A stretch of DNA of 64,000 nt from contig JAZSFP010000014.1 in the NCBI GenBank assembly GCA_045532295.1, positions 62,001-126,000 of the forward strand. Direction: 5' to 3'. Both the position numbers and the translations under genes were made by a program. Of this stretch, positions 34,505 to 41,154 are shown piece by piece; within the stretch, counting starts at the first letter, position 1, and every line of letters starts with the position of its first letter. The DNA comes from UBA10677 sp045532295. Lineage in GTDB: Bacteria; Bacillota; Clostridia; Christensenellales; Pumilibacteraceae. The notes under the pieces are model-generated. The model worked only from the letters and a program-made list of their open reading frames with translations. It was not told where the DNA came from and did not search any database.

Positions 34505-35149
34505 CTATCCTTTTTTTATGCTTAAACTCATTCCGTCGCCAACGGGAAGAATACTCGTAGTAAAATTCTCGTCGTCACGAAGAGCGCATAAAAATTTATC
34601 AAGTCCGTTTATTATAGTGGATTTACTCTTTTGCGTTTCGGTCTCGCCCGTTACCATACCGTTATAAAGCACGTTGTCGCAAAGCAATACGCCTCCGTTT
34701 TTTAACATTTTTTTTAGGTGCGGAAGGTATTCGATATAACGGGTTTTCGGTCCATCCATAAAGATAAAGTCGAACTGCCCGTCTATAAGGGGGACGATTT
34801 CACTTGCGTCTCCTACGAAAAGCGTTACTCTATCGCTAAGCCCTGCTCGAGCAAAATATTCCTTTGCTTTTTGGGCAGTGTCTTCCTTGATTTCTATGGT
34901 GTAGAGTTTTTCGCCACCGTTTTTTAAGATGATTTGCGAACTGTATCCTATTGCCGTGCCGATTTCCAAAGTTTTTTGGGGCTTTACGAGCATAACGATT
35001 TGCTTTAAAAAGGCGGAGGACTCGGGTAATAGTACGGGTATAAAATGCTCGTCGGCATACTCGGTCATTTCTTTAAGTAATTCGTCGCGCTCATCAGCAA
35101 GATGCTCACGGATATACTCTGAAGCAATTGATGGTGTCTTAAATGCCAT
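34505..35149 (-). CDS. trmR: tRNA 5-hydroxyuridine methyltransferase (O-methyltransferase)
   Basis: The 214-residue class-I O-methyltransferase has the SAM motif KTLEIGTAIGYSSQIIL near residue 62 and the metal/substrate motif DFIFMDGPK near 130. TrmR converts ho5U34 to mo5U34 in tRNAs. The B. subtilis order yrrM-yrrN-yrrO (methyltransferase next to U32 proteins) is reproduced here with trhP right after it. It begins two bases after rnj. Confidence 0.85.
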   Translation of the reverse strand: MAFKTPSIASEYIREHLADERDELLKEMTEYADEHFIPVLLPESSAFLKQIVMLVKPQKTLEIGTAIGYSSQIILKNGGEKLYTIEIKEDTAQKAKEYFARAGLSDRVTLFVGDASEIVPLIDGQFDFIFMDGPKTRYIEYLPHLKKMLKNGGVLLCDNVLYNGMVTGETETQKSKSTIINGLDKFLCALRDDENFTTSILPVGDGMSLSIKKG

Positions 35150-35151
35150 AA

Positions 35152-36825
35152 TTAGTATTCCATTATTACGGGGATAATCATCGGGTTACGGCGAGTGCGT
35201 TTATAAAAGAGGTTTTTAAGTTCTTTTCTTATTGAGTTTTTAACGCCCGTCCACTCTTCTACGCCCTTCAGATCAATATTTGAAAGCGCGTTTCTTAAGA
35301 CTTCTTTTGCCTCCGTTACTATCTTTTCGGACTCGTCTTTAGTGTACATAAATCCTCTTGAAGTGATGTCCACTCCAAAGATTTCTCCGCTAAGCGAATT
35401 GATACCAACTACCGCTACGATCATACCGTCTTCGGCAAGGTGTTTACGGTCACGAAGTACCGTACTTCCAACGTCGCCAACGCCAAGACCGTCCACTAAA
35501 AGACAGCCCGATGGCACGGAATCTGCATAACGTATGCTATTTTTCGTGACAAGAGCCACGTTTCCGATATCAGTTATAATGATATTTGAAGAGGGCGTTC
35601 CCATCTTTACGGCAAGTTCGGCGTGCTTTTGAAGATGACGGCGTTCACCGTGAACGGGAATAAAGAATTTGGGTTTAATGAGCGAGTGGATAAGTTTTAT
35701 TTCATCTTGACAAGCGTGACCGGAGGCGTGAATTTCGGCAAGGCTTTCGTAAATTACCTTTGCGCCACGGCGGTAGAGGTTGTTGATAACGTTATAAACC
35801 ATACGCTCGTTGCCGGGAATAGGCGATGCGGATATAATTACCGTATCGTTAAAACCGATATTGATTTTGGGATACTCGTCACTTGCAATGCGGGCAAGCG
35901 CGCTCATAGGCTCACCCTGACTTCCCGTTGCGATTATGCAAAGGTTTCTATCGTCTTCTTTATTGATTTGTTCTATGTCGATAATTTGGTTTTTGTCAAG
36001 TTTGAGTTCACCGATACTGCCTGCGTACTCAACGATATTTATCATACTTCTACCCGCAAAAGCCACTTTTCTCTTGTAGCGTTTTGCTATGTCGAGAATT
36101 TGCTGAAGTCGGTGGATATTCGACGCGAAAGTCGCGATGAAAATTCGTCTTTCAGGGTTCTCGGCAAAAATATGGTTAAGCGAGTCGCCTACTCTACTTT
36201 CGCTCATACTTGAGCCTGCGCGTTCAATGTTCGTGCTTTCAGCAAGAAGTAAGAGTACGCCTTTTTGTCCGATTTCGGATATACGGCGAAGGTCGATGAG
36301 GTTGCCGTCGATAGGGGTAAAGTCTACCTTAAAGTCGCCCGTATGGAATACTACGCCGATAGGGGTGGTTATACAGAGCGCGCAACTGCCTGCAATGGAG
36401 TGGCTTACCTTTACGAACTCGACTTTGAAGTTATTGCCGATTTCCACTACGCTTTTTTGTTTGATTACGTTGAGGTTGCCCTCTACTTTTTGCTCGCGAA
36501 GTTTAGCGTCTACGAGCGCAAGCGTGAGTTTCGTTCCGTAAACAGGAACGGGGATATCTTTCAAAAAGTACGGGAGCGCGCCTATGTGGTCTTCGTGACC
36601 GTGGGTAAGCACTACCGCTTTTACTTTGTCTTTATTAGCGAGAAGATAGTTATAGTCGGGGATTACGAGGTCTACACCGGGCATATCTCCACCGGGGAAG
36701 GTGTCGCCACAGTCGATTACGATGATTTCGTCCTCGTACTCGAGCGCCGTCATATTTTTACCTATTTCGCCTACTCCGCCCAAAAATACTACTTTGAGCG
36801 CTGATTCGTCAATGTTTCTACGCAA
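35152..36825 (-). CDS. rnj: Ribonuclease J
   Basis: This metallo-beta-lactamase/beta-CASP RNase has 5' exonuclease and endonuclease activity and matures and decays RNA. The 557-residue product shows LGGVGEIGKNMTALE, the metal motif HGHEDHIGAL (about 73), and beta-CASP motifs including SGHACQDE and PVHGERRHL (about 360-385). The start is a TTG at 36825 with GGAGG six bases upstream; a longer frame upstream has no SD and runs past the promoter region. It heads rnj-trmR-trhP. Confidence 0.94.
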   Translation of the reverse strand: MRRNIDESALKVVFLGGVGEIGKNMTALEYEDEIIVIDCGDTFPGGDMPGVDLVIPDYNYLLANKDKVKAVVLTHGHEDHIGALPYFLKDIPVPVYGTKLTLALVDAKLREQKVEGNLNVIKQKSVVEIGNNFKVEFVKVSHSIAGSCALCITTPIGVVFHTGDFKVDFTPIDGNLIDLRRISEIGQKGVLLLLAESTNIERAGSSMSESRVGDSLNHIFAENPERRIFIATFASNIHRLQQILDIAKRYKRKVAFAGRSMINIVEYAGSIGELKLDKNQIIDIEQINKEDDRNLCIIATGSQGEPMSALARIASDEYPKINIGFNDTVIISASPIPGNERMVYNVINNLYRRGAKVIYESLAEIHASGHACQDEIKLIHSLIKPKFFIPVHGERRHLQKHAELAVKMGTPSSNIIITDIGNVALVTKNSIRYADSVPSGCLLVDGLGVGDVGSTVLRDRKHLAEDGMIVAVVGINSLSGEIFGVDITSRGFMYTKDESEKIVTEAKEVLRNALSNIDLKGVEEWTGVKNSIRKELKNLFYKRTRRNPMIIPVIMEY

Positions 36826-36975
36826 TTTATACCTCCAAGTAAGAGTTTTTAACACGAAAATTCTATTCGGTTTTCTTGACAACGAAAAACTGACGCAGGC
36901 ATAGCCTAACGAAAATTCCGCGATAAGATGCCGAATTTAAAAACCCTTCAATTAAGTTTAATGTTTTCTATTTAT

Positions 36976-37004
36976 ATTATACAAGATTGCGAAGAAATTG
37001 ACAA
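36976..37004 (-). promoter_or_regulatory. rnj operon promoter
   Basis: TTGTCA and TATAAT on the minus strand are separated by 17 bases. The transcript would have a leader of about 145 bases before the TTG start. Confidence 0.8.
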
Positions 37005-37019
37005 CCGTTTTTGCGGTAT

Positions 37020-37988
37020 TTATGGGAAAATTATACGATTATTTTGAAAGAGTTCGGGGTTTTTCGACGGGATTTTGCAGGGAATACTATAATTTTCACC
37101 GATGATGCGTCCAAAGTGTTTGCCCGTTACCGTCGCTCCGTCCAAAATTACGCACTCGTCCACTTCCGCGCTCGAGGCTATGCGAACGTTATTTCCTATA
37201 ATTGAGCGTCTTACTTTGCCTAAAATTATGGTGTTTTTACCCACGAGGTTGCTGTTGCGTTTGCTTGGCTCGATTACTTTTGAAGGCAGACTTGGATAAA
37301 AGCCTCCGTTTAGAAGATGGAAGTTTTCGTTATAGTAGGAATTTATATCGCCTACGTCGCACCAGTAGCCGTCGTGGATATAGGCGTTTAAGCCGTTACC
37401 CACGAGCGAGGGAAAGAGGTTGCGAGAAAAGTCGAAAGGGACTTTATCGGGGATTAGCGAAAGGACGCTTTTGTTTACGATATATACGCCCGTGTTTACG
37501 AGGTTGCCGTAAACGGAGGTTTTAGGCTTTTCCACGAACCCCGTTATTTTGTTCTCGTTTAGTCTTACGACGCCGTAGAGCGAGGGATTTTGAACGGTGG
37601 TTACCGCCATAGTTACGAGCGCGTTGCTCCTTTCGTGTTCCCACGCCATACGCTCGAGGTCAATATTCGATATTCCGTCTCCGCTGATGACGAGAAAGGT
37701 TTCGTCGAGCATATTTTGAGCAAGTTTGACCGCGCCTGCAGTACCAAGAGGTTTCGTTTCGTGGGAATAACTTACCTCTATTCCTCGGTAACTATCGCAT
37801 AAGGATTTTACTATTTCGGGTTTATAGGCGAGCGTAAATACCGCGCGGTTTATCCCGAAAGCGTTTATATGCGATATTACGTAGTCAAGCACGGGGCGGT
37901 TTGCGAGCGGAAGACAGGGCTTGGGGCAGTTTTCAGTTAACGGCGCAAGTCTGCTCCCTACTCCGCCCGATAATACTATTGCGTTCAT
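37020..37988 (-). CDS. Sugar-phosphate nucleotidyltransferase with LbH tail
   Basis: The 322-residue protein begins AIVLSGGVGSRLAPLTENCPKP, the nucleotide-binding signature of NDP-sugar pyrophosphorylases, with GDGISNIDL as metal-binding motif (about 100) and GFVEKP. The C-terminal 70 residues hold hexapeptide-like repeats (IILGKVRRSIIGNNVRIASSAEVDECVIL in outline), as in mannose-1-phosphate guanylyltransferases and their relatives. The sugar and nucleotide cannot be told from the sequence. It has AAGGAG before the ATG and stands alone. Confidence 0.88.
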   Translation of the reverse strand: MNAIVLSGGVGSRLAPLTENCPKPCLPLANRPVLDYVISHINAFGINRAVFTLAYKPEIVKSLCDSYRGIEVSYSHETKPLGTAGAVKLAQNMLDETFLVISGDGISNIDLERMAWEHERSNALVTMAVTTVQNPSLYGVVRLNENKITGFVEKPKTSVYGNLVNTGVYIVNKSVLSLIPDKVPFDFSRNLFPSLVGNGLNAYIHDGYWCDVGDINSYYNENFHLLNGGFYPSLPSKVIEPSKRNSNLVGKNTIILGKVRRSIIGNNVRIASSAEVDECVILDGATVTGKHFGRIIGENYSIPCKIPSKNPELFQNNRIIFP

Positions 37989-38044
37989 AATTTACTCCTT
38001 TTGTTTTCTTAATGGTATTATTTGGAAAAAAGGAAAAATTATGT

Positions 38045-38074
38045 AAAAGAAAACCCCTTGCTCTTAACAAGGGG
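38045..38074 (-). terminator. Terminator of the small membrane protein gene
   Basis: CCCCTTG TTAAGAG CAAGGGG followed by TTTTCTTTT on the minus strand. Confidence 0.8.
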
Positions 38075-38083
38075 CTTGAGGGC

Positions 38084-38401
38084 TTAGAAAAGCGGTTTGC
38101 ATTTTTCAGTAACTTGTTTAGGTTTGTCTTGTGGTATAGCCGTAGCGTTTAGTTTATTTGCGATTTTGTCCGTATTCTCTACTAAGCGAGCAAAAGCGCA
38201 AATCAAGAACGAAGCGATTGACAAAATGAAGCAAACTACGAACGACAATATAATAGCAAAAGTCCAAGCGGTTACCGGGTCAGTAGATTTGCTGAAAAAT
38301 ATGATACTCATTATAAACAATATACTCGTGATAATAACGTCAATCACAAATAAAATTTTTCCCATTCTTTTTAAGTTTTGTGCAATTTCTTCATCAAACA
38401 T
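38084..38401 (-). CDS. Small two-helix membrane protein
   Basis: The 105-residue protein has membrane helices at about 15-37 and 45-70, with a short cytoplasmic head (MFDEEIAQNLKRMGK) and a polar C-terminal tail. No family is recognised. AAGGAG lies ten bases before the ATG. Its promoter is a perfect consensus whose spacer holds a palindrome repeated next to the divergent Xre regulator, so it is probably repressed by that regulator. Confidence 0.7.
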   Translation of the reverse strand: MFDEEIAQNLKRMGKILFVIDVIITSILFIMSIIFFSKSTDPVTAWTFAIILSFVVCFILSIASFLICAFARLVENTDKIANKLNATAIPQDKPKQVTEKCKPLF

Positions 38402-38433
38402 TTCTTTTTTTCTCCTTTTTATGTAATAATAAT

Positions 38434-38462
38434 ATTATATCAGGTCTTTTGACCTATGTCAA
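38434..38462 (-). promoter_or_regulatory. Consensus promoter with an operator in its spacer
   Basis: TTGACA and TATAAT on the minus strand are 17 bases apart, and the spacer contains the palindrome AGGTCAAAAGACCT. Confidence 0.88.
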
Positions 38463-38475
38463 GACTTTTGACCTA
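38442..38475. promoter_or_regulatory. Tandem Xre operator candidates
   Basis: The palindrome AGGTC TTTT GACCT (38442-38455) is followed by a related half-palindrome AAGAC TTTT GACCT (38462-38475). CTTTTGACCTA is repeated exactly with a 19-base period, about two helical turns. The first site covers the membrane-protein promoter and the second the region upstream of xre. Confidence 0.75.
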
Positions 38476-38495
38476 AAATAGTATATAATTTTTTT

Positions 38496-38690
38496 ATGGT
38501 ATATATTGAAGTGATAAAACAAATAATGATTGAGAACAATTTAAGTCAGCAAAAACTTGCCGACGCTTTAGGGGTAAATCAAACTACGGTAAGTCAATGG
38601 TTGCTTGGGAAGAAAAAACCCGGGTACGATAGCATTGCTCTTCTATGCAAAAAGTTTGATATTGAACCTAACGATTTGTTTGAATTGTAA
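38496..38690 (+). CDS. Xre/Cro-family DNA-binding protein
   Basis: The 64-residue protein is a single helix-turn-helix domain: LSQQKLADALGVNQTTVSQWLLGKKKPG followed by LCKKFDIEPNDLFEL, as in SinR/Cro-type repressors. There is no SD; TATAAT lies at 38484-38489, exactly six bases before the ATG, so the message may be leaderless. The divergent small membrane gene and the shared palindromes suggest that it represses both that gene and itself. It ends at a perfect terminator. Confidence 0.9.
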   Translation: MVYIEVIKQIMIENNLSQQKLADALGVNQTTVSQWLLGKKKPGYDSIALLCKKFDIEPNDLFEL

Positions 38691-38691
38691 G

Positions 38692-38721
38692 AAAAAACCG
38701 CATACGTATGCGGTTTTTTTG
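38692..38721 (+). terminator. Terminator of the Xre gene
   Basis: AAAAAACCGCATACGTATGCGGTTTTTTTG: a perfect palindromic stem with a T-tract. Confidence 0.88.
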
Positions 38722-38834
38722 TTTTTTAGATACACTCTACTCGCTTGCGCTCGGTATATACGTCGACCAGCAAAAAGGTTATATTTACTTGGGAGATTCT
38801 ATCACTTCGCCTACGGCTCGTTCCAGAATGACAC

Positions 38835-38940
38835 GACCAAGGCGGTACGCTACTCTCCTCGGCTAAGGACACTTGACCAAGGCGGTACGCTACTCTCCTC
38901 GGCTAAGGGCACTTGACCAAGGCGGTACGCTACGCTCCAG
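38835..38940. repeat. 40-bp tandem repeat, 2.6 copies
   Basis: Units starting GACCAAGGCGGTACGCTAC begin at 38835, 38875 and 38915, giving an exact 40-base period with one or two differences. They sit in a 460-base gene-free stretch (38691-39153) that also holds the Xre terminator, the pgk terminator and part of a dispersed repeat family. Confidence 0.85.
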
Positions 38941-38986
38941 AATAACGTCCACGGCACGCGTGTTGGGGGCGTACAACGATAAGATA

Positions 38987-39020
38987 AACAAAAATACTCC
39001 GATTGCTCGGAGTATTTTGT
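38987..39020 (-). terminator. Strong terminator downstream of pgk
   Basis: AAAATACTCCGA / TCGGAGTATTTT is a perfect 12-bp stem, followed on the minus strand by TTTTTGTTT. It lies 135 bases after the pgk stop, beyond repeat copy A. Confidence 0.82.
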
Positions 39021-39039
39021 AGTCGTTTGGCGTTAGAAA

Positions 39040-39140
39040 ATACAAGCAAGACGCGAAAGTGATTTGAGTTTGGGTATGAGTGTACAAAGACGTACTCGAT
39101 TGCCCAAACGAAAATCTACTGACAAAGTATTGCGTAGTAT
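39040..39140. repeat. Dispersed structured repeat, copy A
   Basis: The core at 39068-39109 is GTTTGGG, then 28 bases shared with copy B (near 59984), then CCCAAAC. The flanks (GATTTGAG before, CTGACAAAGTA after) are also related. It lies in the 3' untranslated region of pgk. Confidence 0.75.
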
Positions 39141-39153
39141 TTTGTAGCCAAAA

Positions 39154-40461
39154 TTATTCGTTGTCGTTAAGGCAAGCAATACCGGGAAGAACTTTACCTT
39201 CGAGGTATTCAAGGGACGCGCCACCACCGGTAGAGATGTGGGTTACCTTGTCTGCAAAGCCAAGTTGAGCAACTGCTGCTGCGGAGTCGCCACCACCGAT
39301 GATGGTGATTGCGCCGTCGTTATCAGCGAGCGCTTGAGCGATTGCGCGAGTACCTACTGCGAACTTCTCCATTTCGAATACGCCCATAGGTCCGTTCCAA
39401 ACGACCGTTTTTGCGTTTGCGATTTCCTCTGCGTAGAGAGCAACGGTCTTAGGACCGATATCGAGGCCTTCCCAGTCAGCAGGGATATCGCCTTCAACGA
39501 TTTGGGTATTAGCGTCGGGAGCGAACTTGTCTGCGATTACGTTATCAACGGGGAGAAGGAGTTTAATGCCCTTATCCTTTGCTTTAGCCATAAGTTCTTT
39601 TGCAAGTTCGATTTTGTCTTCTTCAAGAAGTGAGTTGCCTACTTCGTAGCCGAGAGCCTTACGGAAGGTATAAGCCATACCGCCACCGATGATAAGGCTG
39701 TCGCACTTGTCGATGAGGGACTTAATAACTTCAATCTTGTCGCTTACTTTAGCGCCACCGAGGATTGCAACGAAGGGGCGAACGGGGTTCTCCACTGCTC
39801 CGCCGAGGAATTTAAGTTCCTTCTCGATAAGGAAACCGCTTACTGCAACGGGCGCAAAGCCGTACTGAACGATACCTGCGGTGGTTGCGTGAGCGCGGTG
39901 AGCAGTACCGAACGCGTCGTTTACGTATACGTCACAGAATTGAGCGAGTTTTCTGCAAAGTTCTTCGCTGTTCTTCTCTTCGCCTGCGTCGAAACGAGTG
40001 TTCTCTAAAAGAACGATTTCGCCTTCCTTGAGCGCGGATACTTTTGCTTGAGCGTCCTCGCCTACGATATCGGTTGCAAAAGTTACTTTGCCGTCAAGAA
40101 GTTCGTTAAGACGGTCTGCAACGGGCTTAAGAGTGAACTTTTTGGGGTCTTTCTTCTTTGCCTTTTCGATATACTCGGCTTTTGCCGCTGCCTGCTCGCT
40201 TTCGGGAAGGGCTGCAACTGCTTTCTTCTCTTTCTTGGTAAGTCCAAAACCTTCGGTGAAGATGTTGTGGGGCTTGCCCATATGCGAACAAAGGATGAGT
40301 TTTGCGCCCTTTTCCATTAAGTACTTAATGGTAGGAAGCGCGCCCATAATTCTGTTCTCGTCGGTAATGTTGCCGTTCTCGTCAAGGGGAACGTTAAAAT
40401 CGCAACGAACGAGGACTTTCTTTCCTTTTACTTCGATGTCTCTTACGGTCTTCTTGTTCAT
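39154..40461 (-). CDS. pgk: Phosphoglycerate kinase
   Basis: This glycolytic enzyme transfers phosphate from 1,3-bisphosphoglycerate to ADP. Substrate motifs RCDFNVPLDENG (about 19) and LILCSHMGKP (about 55) and the C-terminal nucleotide motif IIGGGDSAAAV are intact. At 435 residues it is about 40 longer than usual: a lysine/alanine-rich insert (GLTKKEKKAVAALPESEQ and following) lies between SHMGKP and LKPVADRL, on the N-domain. AAGGAG precedes the ATG. Upstream is a TTGACT-17-TAAAAT promoter. Confidence 0.96.
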   Translation of the reverse strand: MNKKTVRDIEVKGKKVLVRCDFNVPLDENGNITDENRIMGALPTIKYLMEKGAKLILCSHMGKPHNIFTEGFGLTKKEKKAVAALPESEQAAAKAEYIEKAKKKDPKKFTLKPVADRLNELLDGKVTFATDIVGEDAQAKVSALKEGEIVLLENTRFDAGEEKNSEELCRKLAQFCDVYVNDAFGTAHRAHATTAGIVQYGFAPVAVSGFLIEKELKFLGGAVENPVRPFVAILGGAKVSDKIEVIKSLIDKCDSLIIGGGMAYTFRKALGYEVGNSLLEEDKIELAKELMAKAKDKGIKLLLPVDNVIADKFAPDANTQIVEGDIPADWEGLDIGPKTVALYAEEIANAKTVVWNGPMGVFEMEKFAVGTRAIAQALADNDGAITIIGGGDSAAAVAQLGFADKVTHISTGGGASLEYLEGKVLPGIACLNDNE

Positions 40462-40499
40462 AATTTGTACTCCTTATGAAAAATATTTTTTCCTTATAT

Positions 40500-40528
40500 A
40501 TTTTAATCTTTCAAACAATTTTAGTCAA
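40500..40528 (-). promoter_or_regulatory. pgk promoter
   Basis: TTGACT and TAAAAT on the minus strand are separated by 17 bases. Confidence 0.75.
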
Positions 40529-40587
40529 GTCTTTTCGTACACTTATCAATAGAATTAAAAAAATATTTTAAAACTGCCCCTTTTTGC

Positions 40588-40616
40588 TTGCATATTTCTT
40601 TTTTTTATGATATTAT
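40588..40616 (+). promoter_or_regulatory. tRNA-Glu promoter
   Basis: TTGCAT and TATTAT are 17 bases apart, ending about 20 bases before the tRNA. Confidence 0.65.
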
Positions 40617-40636
40617 ATATGCGTTCGCAAGAATAT

Positions 40637-40711
40637 GCCACTATAGTCTAGCGGTTAGGACGTTGGCCTCTCACGCCGAAAACAGGGGTTCGATTCCCCT
40701 TAGTGGTACCA
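40637..40711 (+). tRNA. tRNA-Glu (anticodon CTC)
   Basis: The 75-nt gene encodes its own CCA. The acceptor GCCACTA pairs with TAGTGGT (first pair G-T), the anticodon stem is TTGGC/GCCGA with loop CTCTCAC, so the anticodon is CTC reading GAG. The T arm holds GGTTCGATTCC. A terminator follows at once, so it is a single-tRNA unit. Confidence 0.95.
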
Positions 40712-40716
40712 AAAGA

Positions 40717-40750
40717 AAACGGATACTGTTTAGTATCCGTTTTTCTTTTT
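40717..40750 (+). terminator. tRNA-Glu terminator
   Basis: ACGGATACT GTTT AGTATCCGT followed by TTTTCTTTTT. Confidence 0.88.
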
Positions 40751-40840
40751 ACCCGTGGAGAAGAGAACTCAAAACCAACGGTTTTGATTGTTCGCTCAGC
40801 CGAGCCTACGAAGTAGGCGAACGCCACGAGCAACGCGAGT

Positions 40841-40859
40841 ATTCCCCTTAGTGGTACCA
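40841..40859 (+). repeat. 19-bp copy of the tRNA-Glu 3' end
   Basis: ATTCCCCTTAGTGGTACCA is identical to the last 19 bases of tRNA-Glu (40693-40711), 148 bases downstream. The remaining tRNA is absent. It looks like an attachment-site duplication or a decayed tRNA copy. Confidence 0.85.
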
Positions 40860-40860
40860 C

Positions 40861-40891
40861 AAACCCCCACCAAAACAGGTGGGGGTTTTCG
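40861..40891 (+). terminator. Second terminator after the tRNA 3'-end copy
   Basis: AACCCCCACC / GGTGGGGGTT with a short A-rich loop and a T-tract. Confidence 0.75.
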
Positions 40892-40904
40892 TATCACACG
40901 GGGA

Positions 40905-41002
40905 ACGAACAAAATTTGTAAGCAAATTTTGTTCGCGAACCAACCCGAGCGATATGCGAGGGTTAGTTCCAAAGGTACGCCAAGAAGCGTACCGCTTCCC
41001 CC
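40905..41002. repeat. String of three hairpins
   Basis: GAACAAAATTTG/CAAATTTTGTTC (perfect 12 bp), then GAACCAACCCGAGC paired with GCGAGGGTTAGTTC (imperfect), then GGTACGC/GCGTACC. No coding frame uses this stretch; it lies in the gene-free region 40712-41154. Confidence 0.7.
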
Positions 41003-41089
41003 TTAGTTATTTTTTTATCTTATATATAGACAAACTTTCACAAGAGCGAATTGCACAAAAAAAAGCGGTTTTTGTAAGCGTTAAAGACA

Positions 41090-41119
41090 TTGCATAGGGG
41101 CTGAGGGTTATGTTATAAT
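41090..41119 (+). promoter_or_regulatory. Promoter of the metallophosphatase lipoprotein gene
   Basis: TTGCAT and TATAAT are separated by 18 bases, 35 bases before the ATG. Confidence 0.7.
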
Positions 41120-41154
41120 ATATATATAGATCATAGATTAAGCGAGGGGTTTTT

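Noticed and set aside
38691..39153. Possible CRISPR array at the tandem repeats
   Set aside because: The 40-base units are directly adjacent with no spacers, and no cas genes are seen.
40588..40851. Plus- and minus-strand frames across the tRNA-Glu gene
   Set aside because: They run through the tRNA and its terminator and have no SD.
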